From an uncultured Muribaculaceae bacterium (lineage in GTDB: Bacteria > Bacteroidota > Bacteroidia > Bacteroidales > Muribaculaceae), in contig CANQZG010000018.1 in NCBI GenBank assembly GCA_947628305.1, positions 1 through 64,000 on the forward strand: a stretch of DNA of 64,000 bases, given 5' to 3'. Positions 1-9,882 of the stretch are shown here, one piece after another (the first letter of the stretch is position 1; each line of letters starts with the position of its first letter). The notes below the pieces were generated by a model. That model had not been told where the DNA came from and ran no database searches. It saw only the letters and a program-made list of their open reading frames with translations. The position numbers were made by a program, and so were the translations under genes.

Positions 1-30
1 GTTCAGGCGTTCTTCAAAACTACGTCTCAT
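1..30 (-). CDS. possible 5' end of a truncated minus-strand gene
   Basis: Read on the minus strand, an ATG at position 30 opens a frame (MRRSFEERLN) that runs off the window edge. Only ten residues are visible, so no function can be given. The 15-bp hairpin at 35-70 lies directly upstream with four Ts between it and this ATG. A plus-strand gene ending at the TAA at 30-32 is an equally short alternative reading, so this is a weak call. Confidence 0.25.
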   Translation of the reverse strand, partial: MRRSFEERLN

Positions 31-34
31 AAAA

Positions 35-70
35 GACCCCTAAAAGTTATTTGTCTAACTTTTAGGGGTC
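35..70. other. perfect 15-bp hairpin
   Basis: Positions 35-49 and 56-70 are perfectly complementary, with a 6-nt loop. On the minus strand the hairpin is followed by four Ts and then the possible ATG at 30. It could be a weak terminator, an attenuator for that gene, or the end of a mobile element reaching in from outside the window. The stem is not GC-rich. Confidence 0.6.
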
Positions 71-101
71 AGTTCATCGCGGGTTATCATCTTTTTTATT
101 G

Positions 102-109
102 TATTTTTG
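102..109 (+). promoter_or_regulatory. -7 promoter box upstream of dinB
   Basis: TATTTTTG matches the Bacteroidetes -7 consensus TAnnTTTG. It ends only 4 nt before the ATG of dinB at 114, so the transcript would have almost no leader. Confidence 0.45.
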
Positions 110-113
110 TATC

Positions 114-1208
114 ATGGGATTGCGCAAGGTTATACACATCGATATGGATGCGTTCTACGCCTCGGTCGAGCAGCGGGATAACCCTTCGCTGCGTGGCCGT
201 CCCGTGGCCGTTGGTCATGCCGAACGTCGCGGTGTCGTGGCCGCGGCGAGCTACGAGGCCCGGCGGTTCGGCGTGCGTTCGGCGATGCCCTCCACCCGCG
301 CCAAGCGGCTGTGTCCGTCACTCATCTTTGTTCCCGGTCGCATGGATGTGTATAAAAACGTGTCACGTCAAATACATGATATTTTCCATGAATACACCGA
401 CATAATCGAACCGATTTCACTTGACGAGGCATTCCTTGATGTGACCGAAAACAAGCCGGGAATCACGCTCGCCGTTGACATCGCCCGCCAAATCAAGGCC
501 AAAATCCGCGAACGGCTTCACCTTGTAGCGTCGGCCGGCGTATCCTATAATAAATTTCTCGCCAAGGTGGCATCGGATTTCCGCAAACCCGATGGCCTCT
601 GCACCATCCATCCCTCGCGCGCCGAAGAGTTCATCTCGGGACTCGACATCGAATGTTTCTGGGGCGTTGGACCGGTCACGGCTAAGAAAATGCACTCCAT
701 GGGGATACATACCGGGCGTGAACTGCGGGAATGCACCCTTGAGATGCTGACACGACGGTTCGGCAAAGCTGGGCAGATATATTACAATTTTGCACGTGGC
801 GTCGATGACCGTCCCGTGGAGGCCGTGAGAATCAGGAAATCTGTTGGATGTGAACACACCCTTGACGAAGACCTTTCAGACCCTGCCCGCATAGACCGCG
901 AGTTACAGCTGGCCGCATGGGAACTAATCGGACGTCTATCCCGCAAAGGATTCCGTGGCAATACACTGACGCTGAAACTCAAATTTCATGATTTCACCCA
1001 AATCACACGCAGCGTGACTGTCCGCGACGAGTTGACCGATTTCGAGACCGTCATCATCGTCGCCCGCGAACTGATGGAGGCTGTCGATAAGACCAAGGCC
1101 GTCCGTCTCATCGGCCTATCCGTCTCCAATCCCCACGGGGATGACACCCCCGCCGGCCCTGCCTGGCGTCAGCTTACAATCGATTTCGACCACGACACCC
1201 CGTTCTGA
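114..1208 (+). CDS. dinB: DNA polymerase IV (Y-family)
   Basis: Error-prone translesion DNA polymerase. The 364-residue protein has the Y-family N-terminal motif HIDMDAFYASVEQR with metal-binding D10, and the catalytic SLDEAFLDV motif with D104 and E105. The little-finger region begins around residue 240 (RKSVGCEHT). The C-terminus carries QLTIDF, which resembles a sliding-clamp-binding motif. The ATG at 114 is chosen because it begins right before the conserved beta strand; an upstream TTG at 99 would lie before the promoter box. The length is normal for the family. It is transcribed away from the groES-groEL operon, whose terminator is downstream. Family assignment is firm; physiological role is inferred from the family. 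Confidence 0.96.
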   Translation: MGLRKVIHIDMDAFYASVEQRDNPSLRGRPVAVGHAERRGVVAAASYEARRFGVRSAMPSTRAKRLCPSLIFVPGRMDVYKNVSRQIHDIFHEYTDIIEPISLDEAFLDVTENKPGITLAVDIARQIKAKIRERLHLVASAGVSYNKFLAKVASDFRKPDGLCTIHPSRAEEFISGLDIECFWGVGPVTAKKMHSMGIHTGRELRECTLEMLTRRFGKAGQIYYNFARGVDDRPVEAVRIRKSVGCEHTLDEDLSDPARIDRELQLAAWELIGRLSRKGFRGNTLTLKLKFHDFTQITRSVTVRDELTDFETVIIVARELMEAVDKTKAVRLIGLSVSNPHGDDTPAGPAWRQLTIDFDHDTPF

Positions 1209-1270
1209 CACATGATGTCATCGGGGCAACCGTACTTGTCTTTGTTGGATGCTGTTTTTGGATGATTTGT

Positions 1271-1390
1271 GCGGGGTATTGCAAAACCGGGTAGGGTGCT
1301 GCTACTGCAGCACCGCCGATGTGAATTTATTGTTGATTCTCAATGTATTGCGGTGTGGCCATGGCCACACCCTACCTGGCTTCGACATTT
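1271..1390. repeat. family B inverted-repeat element (copy B1, one end missing)
   Basis: It begins with GGGGTATTGCAAAACCGGGT and contains the palindromic GTGTGGCCATGGCCACAC core and the CCCTACCTGG segment also seen at 28330-28456 and 59488-59757. The expected right end (TTTTGCAACACCC) is absent; the groEL terminator follows instead. It fills most of the dinB-groEL gap. Confidence 0.75.
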
Positions 1391-1395
1391 AAAAA

Positions 1396-1426
1396 ACGCG
1401 GAATCGGCCGTTGGCCGATTCCGCGT
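1396..1426 (-). terminator. groEL transcription terminator
   Basis: A perfect 14-bp GC-rich stem (1396-1409 with 1413-1426) and a 3-nt loop are followed on the minus strand by six Ts. It lies 27 bp past the groEL stop codon, as expected for an intrinsic terminator of groES-groEL. Confidence 0.9.
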
Positions 1427-1453
1427 AAAGTGTTATCTTGTTTTGAATGGGAA

Positions 1454-3097
<1,644 letters not shown>

Positions 3098-3114
3098 TTA
3101 ATTTTAAAGATTGA

Positions 3115-3390
3115 TTATTTGGTTATAATCGCGAGAATGTCGCTTTGACGCATGATGAGGTATTTCTCTCCGTCATACTCGATTTCAGTGCCGGCATACT
3201 TGCCGTAGAGCACGGTATCGCCGTTCTTGACAACCATTTCTTCATCTTTGGTGCCATTGCCTGCGGCGAGAACCTCGCCTTTCAAAGGTTTCTCTTTGGC
3301 TGAATCGGGGATGATTATACCGGCCATTGTCACCTCCTCGGCGGCACACGGCTTGATTAAAACTCGGTCAGCTAACGGTTGGATGTTCAT
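3115..3390 (-). CDS. groES: co-chaperonin GroES
   Basis: 10-kDa heptameric lid of GroEL. The protein of about 91 residues starts with [14 protein letters not shown] and includes the mobile-loop region (around residues 18-30) and the GEVLAAGNG roof segment. The ATG at 3390 matches the usual family start; an ATG two codons upstream at 3396 is also possible. It is the first gene of the groES-groEL operon. The upstream 500 bp is occupied by a C-family repeat, and no TAnnTTTG box was recognised close to the start. Confidence 0.97.
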   Translation of the reverse strand: MNIQPLADRVLIKPCAAEEVTMAGIIIPDSAKEKPLKGEVLAAGNGTKDEEMVVKNGDTVLYGKYAGTEIEYDGEKYLIMRQSDILAIITK

Positions 3391-3416
3391 AACCATTGAT
3401 ATTGTTAAATTGATTA

Positions 3417-3743
3417 AGAAGCTGTTTAAAAATATCTGTTAAATAGAGGCGGGTGGTTTTTAGGTAATTTTGATTTAAGTCGCGGGAGCATAGCGAACTA
3501 TGAGACCAAGACGCGAATCAAAATTAACAAAAAGCAGCCGGACAATATTTAAAATGCATTGCAAACAGCGGTTAAACATTAAATTAACAAAACTGCATGA
3601 ATCAAGTTACCCGAAGTCTCGCGTCTTTAAGCGTCTTTGCCCCTTTGGCGCAGTCACGTAGCTCGCTACGCTCCTTTGCCCGCATGGACAAAACCATCTT
3701 AAATCCGCGACCTCTATTTAACATAGATTTTTAAACAGCTTCT
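3417..3743. repeat. family C element, copy C1 (327 bp)
   Basis: The outermost 33 bp (3417-3449 and 3711-3743) form an inverted repeat with about three mismatches, beginning AGAAGCTGTTTAAAAAT. Inside are two short hairpins: left CATAG-cgaa-CTATG near 3490-3503, right GTAGC-tc-GCTAC near 3657-3668. The conserved words GCGTCTTTGCCCCTTTG lie left of the right hairpin. No ORF of note is present. It fills the gap between groES and the plsC gene. Confidence 0.85.
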
Positions 3744-3823
3744 AATGTTAATGATTTTTCTGTTAATTGAAATAGCATATTCCGTGCCAAACGTCCCGGA
3801 ATGACATTTTGACAGATAAAATG

Positions 3824-3855
3824 ACATAGCCGGACAATGGCATGTCCGGCTATGT
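3824..3855. terminator. 13-bp hairpin downstream of the plsC gene
   Basis: Positions 3824-3836 and 3843-3855 are perfectly complementary (ACATAGCCGGACA) with a 6-nt loop. On the minus strand it lies about 60 bp beyond the acyltransferase stop and is followed by CATTTTATC, so it may be that gene's terminator, although the T tract is interrupted. Confidence 0.5.
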
Positions 3856-3913
3856 AACAATAAGAGATTGTTTAAAGTTTTCTCATAAGAATTTTTAAGA
3901 GCTAAATCGGCGG

Positions 3914-4636
3914 TTAATGTTCGGCGGGGAGCGACGACCCGATTGCCTGTCGTGACTCGGCCATCAGGGTGTCGATGTCATGTCCGTCGCCAGACGGGTG
4001 CAATGCCGGATGGATTGTCAGAGTGATGTGCCCCGGCCGTGGCAGTTTCTTGAACCGCGGCATGACGGCGAATGCGCCGTCAATTGTTATTGGGACTACC
4101 GGGAGGTTGAACTCGACCGCGAGTTTGAATGCCCCTTTTTTGAAACGTCGCATCTTGCCGTCCCACGTGCGTGCGCCCTCCGGGAACACGACCAGCGACA
4201 TGCCGCCGCTAAGTTGTTTCTCGGCGCGTTGCATCGTGCGTTTTACCGATGCCGGTGAGGAGTTATCCACATATATCTGCCCTGACACCTGGCATGAATA
4301 TCCGACCATGGGGATGCTGCGGAGTTCCTTTTTCATCAGCCAGCGGAAGTTGTGACCGAGATAACCGTAGATTGAGAAAATGTCGTATGCCCCTTGGTGA
4401 TTGGCCACGAAAACGTAGGATGTCTTAGGGTCGATGTTCTCGCGCCCTTTGACCGTAACCTTTACAAATGTCAGGACGCAGAACACGCGTGCCCATATAA
4501 CTGCGGGCCAGTAACCCCACCAGCGTCCGCCACCCGCCATCGAGCCGATGATTGTCACGGAGGCGGTGATGATTGTGGCGACAAGAAGCAACGGGGCCAT
4601 TATAAGTGCCTGGTATATGCGGTAAAGGTAAAGCAT
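3914..4636 (-). CDS. plsC: 1-acyl-sn-glycerol-3-phosphate acyltransferase (PlsC family)
   Basis: Membrane-associated acyltransferase expected to make phosphatidic acid from lysophosphatidic acid. The 240-residue protein has an N-terminal hydrophobic segment (about residues 8-35), the catalytic NHQGAYD box (NHx4D type, near residue 78), and the FPEGARTW box near residue 150. These are the canonical PlsC blocks I and III. It stands alone between two C-family repeats (C1 and C2). Which acyl acceptor it uses cannot be told from sequence; a second acyltransferase is encoded at 17782-18633. Confidence 0.88.
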   Translation of the reverse strand: MLYLYRIYQALIMAPLLLVATIITASVTIIGSMAGGGRWWGYWPAVIWARVFCVLTFVKVTVKGRENIDPKTSYVFVANHQGAYDIFSIYGYLGHNFRWLMKKELRSIPMVGYSCQVSGQIYVDNSSPASVKRTMQRAEKQLSGGMSLVVFPEGARTWDGKMRRFKKGAFKLAVEFNLPVVPITIDGAFAVMPRFKKLPRPGHITLTIHPALHPSGDGHDIDTLMAESRQAIGSSLPAEH

Positions 4637-4641
4637 TTGTT

Positions 4642-4958
4642 AGAGGATGTTTAATAATCAATGTTAAATTGGCAATGATGAATCTTTTAGGAAAATTGCA
4701 GATTGACATGAGGGAGCGATGCGGGCATCGTGACCGAGTGGCAACTGCGATTTAACAAAAGAGGCATCATTGAGAAATGTAAAAAATTATAATTAAAATG
4801 AGATTGCAGATTGATTACCGCTGACTCGGTTTCCGTGTCTTTTGAGCGTCTTTCGCCCGTCGTTTCAGTCACATAGCCCGCTATGCTCCCTCAACTCCCG
4901 GCGAAATCCATCTCAAAATACCCGGTTGCCAATTAACAGTGATTTTTAAACAACCTCT
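4642..4958. repeat. family C element, copy C2 (317 bp)
   Basis: The ends at 4642-4675 and 4926-4958 form an imperfect inverted repeat of about 33 bp beginning AGAGG(A/T)TGTTTAA. Internal hairpins are CGATGC-gg-GCATCG (left) and ATAGC-cc-GCTAT (right). The right edge runs up to the stop codon of the gene at 4958-6550. Positions 4923-4955 are identical to 15791-15823 at the end of argB. A small ORF inside the element has no family features and is not called. Confidence 0.85.
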
Positions 4959-6550
4959 TATTTTCGTATAATCGTTTTAGTGGCCTTGACAGAGCCGTCG
5001 GCATGGCGGGTGAGTTTGATGTAAACGCCATTATCGGGTTCGCTCACTTTCTGGCCGTTCAGGTTCAGGTATTCGGTCGATATGACCGGGCTGTCGCCTC
5101 CTATCGCCTCTATGCCGCTCTGGCGGAACACATGGGTTGCGATTTCGGAATAGGTGGTGTTGTCACCGTCCTTGTACACGGCCCTTACACCGATGGAATC
5201 CATGTCATCAAGGAAGAAAACAAATATATACCCGTCGCCGAAGTTATATATCAGTTCGCTGCCGAAATTGTAAGGTATGTCAGTCATGTCAGCGTCATGC
5301 CCGTAATCTTCGGCCTTGAATGTATAGAGATTGCCGTTCTTGAATATCTGGTAATATAGTTTAGACTGGTCGAGCGGATTGCCCTCGGTGTCAACAGCCT
5401 CAAGTGTGAAACCGAGCGCACCCATGCCTTCCTCGGGCGTCCAGGCTTCAGTCCCTGCGGATGATGTGTCTATTACAGGAGTCGCCGGCGTGCGTGTCTT
5501 TTCGATATAGGGTGTCATAACGGCGTCGATGAGCACGCGGTTGTCATGGTATGACACGGTTTCGTTGCCGAGGCTTGTGAAGATTGTACCGTCGGCGGCG
5601 TACCCTTCAGCGGTCTTGGTGATGGAGAAAGGCGATACAAGTTGTTTGTTGTCGGATGACAGGCCGGTCACGTATGTGAGGTAACCCTGTACCACACCGG
5701 TGTATGTCGCAGGTATTGACACTGTGCCGTCCTTCATCGTCCCTTTGACCCATGCATCGGGTAGGAACGGGTTCAGGCCGTTGAACCATACATCGTCCCC
5801 GTCAGTCCCGATGGCTATCACGCTGTTGCGTGATTCATTGTCGCCAGTCTTGTAATTCATCACATATCGGCGCGATTGCAACCCGGCGGGTGGCGTTAGC
5901 GGTTTGTTATCAACGGTTTTGTAGGAGATTCCTTGTTCGGCATAGCCTACGAATGCGCCGTTGCCGTTAACCATTCCCACGACACCCGTGAATTGTTTCA
6001 GGGCGGCATTAGTGGCGTCAGGTATTATCTGTACAAGGCGGTTGTCCTCCCATTTCATACGTAGGTCGCAGTTGGATTCATCGACACTGAACGTTACAGT
6101 CGAGCCGTTTAACGATGGGGTCAACTGGGCGATGTATATGTCGGTGGTACTGCTGTGGTAGACGTGTTGGGGAAACTTGAATGTAACGGAGCCGTCGGTC
6201 TGTACGTCACCTTTCACCCAATAGGTGATGGACGAGTCATATTCGCTCATCATGTTGCGGATATATACTGCGTCGTCGGTGCGGACCATTGCGCCGGCAT
6301 AGCCGTTGTTGTCCGACATCGAGGCTACCGCCGAACTGTGCACGAGCCAGGTCTTGGACGATGCGCAATACAACGGGTCGGTGAGTGTCCCTGTGGGGGT
6401 GGCCGTGATGATTTCAGTGTTGGTGGCCGTGATTTCGCAGGGTGCGGATGATGGCGCGAGCGTCACTGTGGTCGGCGACACGTTGTCCGAGGCGTTCATG
6501 GCTTGAAACGCAGCGACGATTATTAATACAAGGGTAGAGATTTTCTGCAT
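4958..6550 (-). CDS. secreted protein with a CTD-like C-terminal tail, function unknown
   Basis: I do not recognise a catalytic family. The 530-residue protein starts with a clear signal peptide (MQKISTLVLIIVAAFQAMNAS). The body is rich in Thr, Asp, Tyr and Val in a beta-strand-like pattern, with several segments of the form G.VQTDGSV.F or G.MKDGTVSIPA that look like repeated units. The last 45 residues (from about GIEAIGG through YLNLNGQKV to DGSVKATKTIIRK) resemble the C-terminal domain found on many Bacteroidales secreted proteins. The ATG at 6550 is preferred over a TTG two codons upstream because the signal peptide follows it directly. A -7 box lies at 6594-6601. It is divergent from the lipoprotein gene at 6903. 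Confidence 0.85.
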   Translation of the reverse strand: MQKISTLVLIIVAAFQAMNASDNVSPTTVTLAPSSAPCEITATNTEIITATPTGTLTDPLYCASSKTWLVHSSAVASMSDNNGYAGAMVRTDDAVYIRNMMSEYDSSITYWVKGDVQTDGSVTFKFPQHVYHSSTTDIYIAQLTPSLNGSTVTFSVDESNCDLRMKWEDNRLVQIIPDATNAALKQFTGVVGMVNGNGAFVGYAEQGISYKTVDNKPLTPPAGLQSRRYVMNYKTGDNESRNSVIAIGTDGDDVWFNGLNPFLPDAWVKGTMKDGTVSIPATYTGVVQGYLTYVTGLSSDNKQLVSPFSITKTAEGYAADGTIFTSLGNETVSYHDNRVLIDAVMTPYIEKTRTPATPVIDTSSAGTEAWTPEEGMGALGFTLEAVDTEGNPLDQSKLYYQIFKNGNLYTFKAEDYGHDADMTDIPYNFGSELIYNFGDGYIFVFFLDDMDSIGVRAVYKDGDNTTYSEIATHVFRQSGIEAIGGDSPVISTEYLNLNGQKVSEPDNGVYIKLTRHADGSVKATKTIIRK

Positions 6551-6593
6551 AAGCAATAGCTTTAATTTATGTTATAATGTGATGTATTCTCGA

Positions 6594-6601
6594 CAAAGAT
6601 A
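6594..6601 (-). promoter_or_regulatory. -7 promoter box of the secreted-protein gene
   Basis: TATCTTTG on the minus strand matches TAnnTTTG and gives a leader of roughly 37 nt to the ATG at 6550. It lies back to back with a plus-strand box at 6613-6620. Confidence 0.7.
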
Positions 6602-6612
6602 CACAAATTTTG

Positions 6613-6620
6613 TATCTTTG
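6613..6620 (+). promoter_or_regulatory. -7 promoter box facing the 6903 lipoprotein gene
   Basis: TATCTTTG on the plus strand. If used, the transcript would have about 275 nt before the ATG at 6903. Confidence 0.55.
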
Positions 6621-6902
6621 TGTCGCATATTGAAACTGAATTGTTTTAAAATCGGACATTATACACTGAATTATCACATTTTTAGTAACTGTTCATGATT
6701 AATTTATACTATATGCAAGATTTATTTCGAGGGAAAATCGATGATTGAAAAGGGAGTTTATAGATATAAACGACCGATGAAAACATTGATTTTGACCGAA
6801 ATAAAGCTGCAGAGAGTATGAAAGATAAACATGAGAGTTGCTTAGAGATAATAATATCGTTTAATCTTGAACAGTTACATAACATCTAATATATCAGAAT
6901 CA
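6621..6902. other. long AT-rich leader region, nothing coding
   Basis: These 282 bp between the box at 6613 and the lipoprotein ATG are AT-rich, contain no convincing ORF, no family A, B or C repeat and no strong hairpin. They may be a 5' untranslated region. Confidence 0.5.
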
Positions 6903-8576
6903 ATGAAGAAAAAAGTATTGAACCTCTTTATGCTGGGGCTCGTGGCCTTTATGCCCGCTATCATGTTGTCATCATGTGGTGATGACAAAGATGAACCCGT
7001 CGAGCCGGAGAAACCCGAGAACCCTGATAACCCTGAACCGCCCGACACCCCGATAGCCACTGATGTCGCTATGGAAACAACTTGGGAGGCCTATTATTTC
7101 AAACCCAATTACAATGACGACCCCGCTAAGCCTGATTACGGGAACTATTATATTGAGCTTTTAAAAGGGAAGGCCGGTATGGAGGGGATGCATTCCTACC
7201 CGCTTAACGAGGGTGATTACATACTCTGCCTGGATTTCGCTGCGGCTCATTCGGCCGACCATCACAACCCGGTTCTCCCTGAAGGTTCATACCGGGGTGT
7301 GTCGGCATTTGATACCGATGTCAATACCGACAAGACGTTTTCGCTTGTGAACACGATGGCGTTGTACAATCTCGGTCTTACCGACGATGGTGCGACCCGC
7401 ATCAAATATATAAAATTCAAGAGCGGTACAATAGATGTGAAACACACCGCTGCCGGTTACAGCTTTGACTGTCACTTCAAGGGACAGTCAGATGACACCG
7501 ACTGGCATTTCACATTTGAAGGTGCGGTCGATATCGAGGACCAAAGCGCAATCGATGATAACGAATGGGGATTTGTGGCTGACATAAATGTCGCTCCCAA
7601 GTTGGTTACTAAAGCGGTGTTTGATTACTCCGACAAAGGATATACCAATATAATGCTGCGGTGTTTTGATGCCGATATAACCTACGATGGTTTGCATGTC
7701 AGTGCTCCGGGAAACAAACTTCAGTTTGAACTTTGTGTGCCGTTCGGTGGCGACATTGTCGGGACTCACAAAGCCGGTAGTTATAACGTTGTCGGTTCGT
7801 TCACCAAAGGGGAACGTTTCGGCGCGGGTGCTCTCGGCTCTTATTGCGAGCGTGTGATGGATAACCTTAATGTGCGTTATGCTCTTGTCACCGAGGGAAC
7901 GTTGACAATAACCAAGGCCGACGGGGACAACTACCATATCGTGGCCGACTGCAAGACTCCCGAGGGGCGTCCTGTGAAAATGGATTACACCGGTCCGGTG
8001 AAAAACCATGAGAAACGTGAATATCCCACGACAAATCTTAATGCCGATGTGGCGTTCAACGCCAAGGCTTGTACCGATATACAATATTTCGGGGATTATT
8101 ACGAGAATGGTACTTTCAATTATGTATTTTTCCTTGCCGATGAAAACAATATTGTCGCCGTAGACATGCTTGCAGCCACGGGTGGTACAACCGCGCTTCC
8201 CGTCGGGACTTACACTATCGGCGATGATAAAAAAGCGGGTAGCGCCCTTGTGGGTTCTGCCACAGAGGAGAGCATAACGCCGTCAGCCTATGTCAGATAT
8301 GATGGCAATAACACAATGACTGACTATGCCGTGTTCAAGGCCGGGTCTATAACAATCACCCGCGAAGGGGAGATGTACACCTTTGTATATGACTTCAAGG
8401 ACAGTGTTGACGGCAATGCTCACCGCATCCACGGGTCGGTCACCACTGCTTTGCCGGTAATCAACGATGCAACCCAGCCGGCATCAGGCCCTGCGTTGCT
8501 GCGTGCACGCAAGGGTACGTTCCATGCGCCGAATGGAAAATATGTGGCCCCGGTTCATCTGTTGCACCGTCGCTGA
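6903..8576 (+). CDS. surface-type lipoprotein with three repeated domains, function unknown
   Basis: A lipoprotein signal peptide ends in the lipobox LSSC, followed by an acidic and proline-rich linker (DDKDEPVEPEKPENPDNPEPP) typical of exported Bacteroidales lipoproteins. The remaining ~500 residues appear to be three related domains of 140-180 residues. Each ends with a strand pattern of the form G(S/T)(I/L)TI-x-YxF-x-D/C-K followed by a histidine- or glycine-containing strand (near residues 180, 350 and 515). No enzyme motif is visible; a binding or structural role is a guess. The ATG at 6903 is used rather than one at 6867 because the signal peptide starts there. A bidirectional hairpin terminator follows at 8599-8640. 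Confidence 0.87.
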   Translation: MKKKVLNLFMLGLVAFMPAIMLSSCGDDKDEPVEPEKPENPDNPEPPDTPIATDVAMETTWEAYYFKPNYNDDPAKPDYGNYYIELLKGKAGMEGMHSYPLNEGDYILCLDFAAAHSADHHNPVLPEGSYRGVSAFDTDVNTDKTFSLVNTMALYNLGLTDDGATRIKYIKFKSGTIDVKHTAAGYSFDCHFKGQSDDTDWHFTFEGAVDIEDQSAIDDNEWGFVADINVAPKLVTKAVFDYSDKGYTNIMLRCFDADITYDGLHVSAPGNKLQFELCVPFGGDIVGTHKAGSYNVVGSFTKGERFGAGALGSYCERVMDNLNVRYALVTEGTLTITKADGDNYHIVADCKTPEGRPVKMDYTGPVKNHEKREYPTTNLNADVAFNAKACTDIQYFGDYYENGTFNYVFFLADENNIVAVDMLAATGGTTALPVGTYTIGDDKKAGSALVGSATEESITPSAYVRYDGNNTMTDYAVFKAGSITITREGEMYTFVYDFKDSVDGNAHRIHGSVTTALPVINDATQPASGPALLRARKGTFHAPNGKYVAPVHLLHRR

Positions 8577-8598
8577 TAACGATAATAAACAATAATAA

Positions 8599-8640
8599 CA
8601 CACCCCGCATGCGATTCATTTATCACGCATGCGGGGTGTG
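8599..8640. terminator. bidirectional intrinsic terminator
   Basis: A perfect 15-bp stem (8599-8613 with 8626-8640, CACACCCCGCATGCG) with a 12-nt loop, located between two convergent genes. It would end transcripts of both the lipoprotein gene and the nucleotidyltransferase-like gene. Confidence 0.85.
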
Positions 8641-8664
8641 TTTGCTGTTATGCTTGTGTCGGGT

Positions 8665-9846
8665 CTATTTGAAATTTTCGGCAAACTCGTTCACATGCTG
8701 TAGTATTTCTATGTCGGTGTCGGTCAACTCGATGTCGCGGCGTGCCATCACTCGGCGTGCCGTGTCTATGAACCGATGGAAAGAGACATCGCTGAACCCT
8801 GAAGCCGAGCCGTCCTGGAATGATGCCACGAAGTTGCGCGGAAAGCCGGTGCCGTGGATGTTACATCCCACGCCCACGACTGTCGCGGTGTTGAACATCG
8901 TGTTTATGCCTGCCTTGGAATGGTCGCCCATGATAAGACCGCAGAACTGTAGTCCTGTAGGCAGGAAACGGTGGGTCGGGTAGTTCCACAGTTTTATCGG
9001 GGTATAATCGTTCTTTAGATTGGACGCCGTGCATCCTGCGCCGAGGTTGCACCATTCGCCAATCACGGCGTTGCCGAGGAAACCGTCGTGCGCCTTGTTG
9101 GAGAATCCTGTCATGACAACGTTGTTGAGTTCGCCGCCGACCTTGCAATGCGGTCCGAGGGTGGTCGCGCCGTAGATTTTGCTCCCCATGTTCACCACTG
9201 AGCCGTCAAGCATGGCGAAGCCTCCGCGTATGTGGCTTCCCTCCATCACTTCGCATCCGTGGCCTATGTAGACCGGGCCGTGCGTCACGTTAATTGTCGC
9301 GCAGTTGAGCGTGGCGTCGTTCTCAATGAAAAGGTTCTCGGGAGAGCCGATTAAGGTACAGTTGGACGGTAGCGGAGCCGATGTTCGCCCGGCTGTAAGT
9401 GTCGTGAAGTCATCGGCGAGTGCCACTCCGTTTAGCATGAATATGTCATACAGATGGTTTATCGCGGTGACATCACCCTGGAATCGGCGGTGGGTGAGCG
9501 ATGATGTGTCATCGAGGTCATCGCGGTTTCCCCGTAATGCGATGAGGGTGTCGTTATGATAAAGAGCCTCGCCGGCTTTCAACGAGACTATTGCCTCGGA
9601 AAGGGACGGCGAGGGAAGCAGATTACCGGCGATGAAGATGTTATCGCCGTCGGGTGTGTCTGCCGATGGGTATTTTGTCGATAGGTATTCGCGTGTGAGC
9701 AATGAATGGTCGCTGGGGATGGCGCGCCGCCATTTCTCACTGATTGTCATGATGCCACACCGTAACAAAGCGACGGGGCGGGTCAACGTCAGGGGAAGAA
9801 GATTTTCACAGGCTTCCTGCGGGTCAAAAAGTATTATGCTTGTCAT
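8665..9846 (-). CDS. GlmU-like sugar nucleotidyltransferase with a left-handed beta-helix
   Basis: The 393-residue protein belongs to a Bacteroidetes family annotated as putative sugar nucleotidyltransferases. The N-terminal half starts with IILFDPQEACENLLPLT and the LTRPVALLRCG segment typical of this group rather than the classical GxGTRxxP loop. The C-terminal half (about 190-350) shows hexapeptide-type turns (for example GHGCEVMEGSHIRGG and GAGCTASNLKNDY), indicating a left-handed beta-helix acyltransferase-like domain. The HD-x-GFLGN and NYPTHRFLPTGLQF segments are conserved in GlmU-like proteins. The exact sugar is unknown. A -7 box lies within a small palindrome at 9854-9881, between this gene and the upstream DUF2807 gene. 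Confidence 0.85.
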   Translation of the reverse strand: MTSIILFDPQEACENLLPLTLTRPVALLRCGIMTISEKWRRAIPSDHSLLTREYLSTKYPSADTPDGDNIFIAGNLLPSPSLSEAIVSLKAGEALYHNDTLIALRGNRDDLDDTSSLTHRRFQGDVTAINHLYDIFMLNGVALADDFTTLTAGRTSAPLPSNCTLIGSPENLFIENDATLNCATINVTHGPVYIGHGCEVMEGSHIRGGFAMLDGSVVNMGSKIYGATTLGPHCKVGGELNNVVMTGFSNKAHDGFLGNAVIGEWCNLGAGCTASNLKNDYTPIKLWNYPTHRFLPTGLQFCGLIMGDHSKAGINTMFNTATVVGVGCNIHGTGFPRNFVASFQDGSASGFSDVSFHRFIDTARRVMARRDIELTDTDIEILQHVNEFAENFK

Positions 9847-9853
9847 ATGTCAT

Positions 9854-9881
9854 ACATTTGCGTGTTGGTTCACGCAAATGT
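9854..9881 (-). promoter_or_regulatory. palindrome containing the -7 box of the nucleotidyltransferase gene
   Basis: An 11-bp perfect inverted repeat (9854-9864 with 9871-9881, ACATTTGCGTG) lies between two co-directional genes. The right arm contains, on the minus strand, TACATTTG (9875-9882), a TAnnTTTG match with about 30 nt to the ATG at 9846. The left arm contains the same box on the plus strand. It may also form a hairpin behind the DUF2807 stop codon. Confidence 0.55.
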
Positions 9882-9882
9882 A

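Noticed and set aside
3397-3913. A CRISPR array or tRNA in the repeat-rich gap
   Set aside because: Repeats are inverted and single-copy within the gap, without regular spacers, and no cloverleaf was found. The same holds for other gaps.
4687-4872. A 61-codon open frame in element C2
   Set aside because: It lies within a hairpin-rich non-coding repeat, has no counterpart in C1 or C3 and no start signal.
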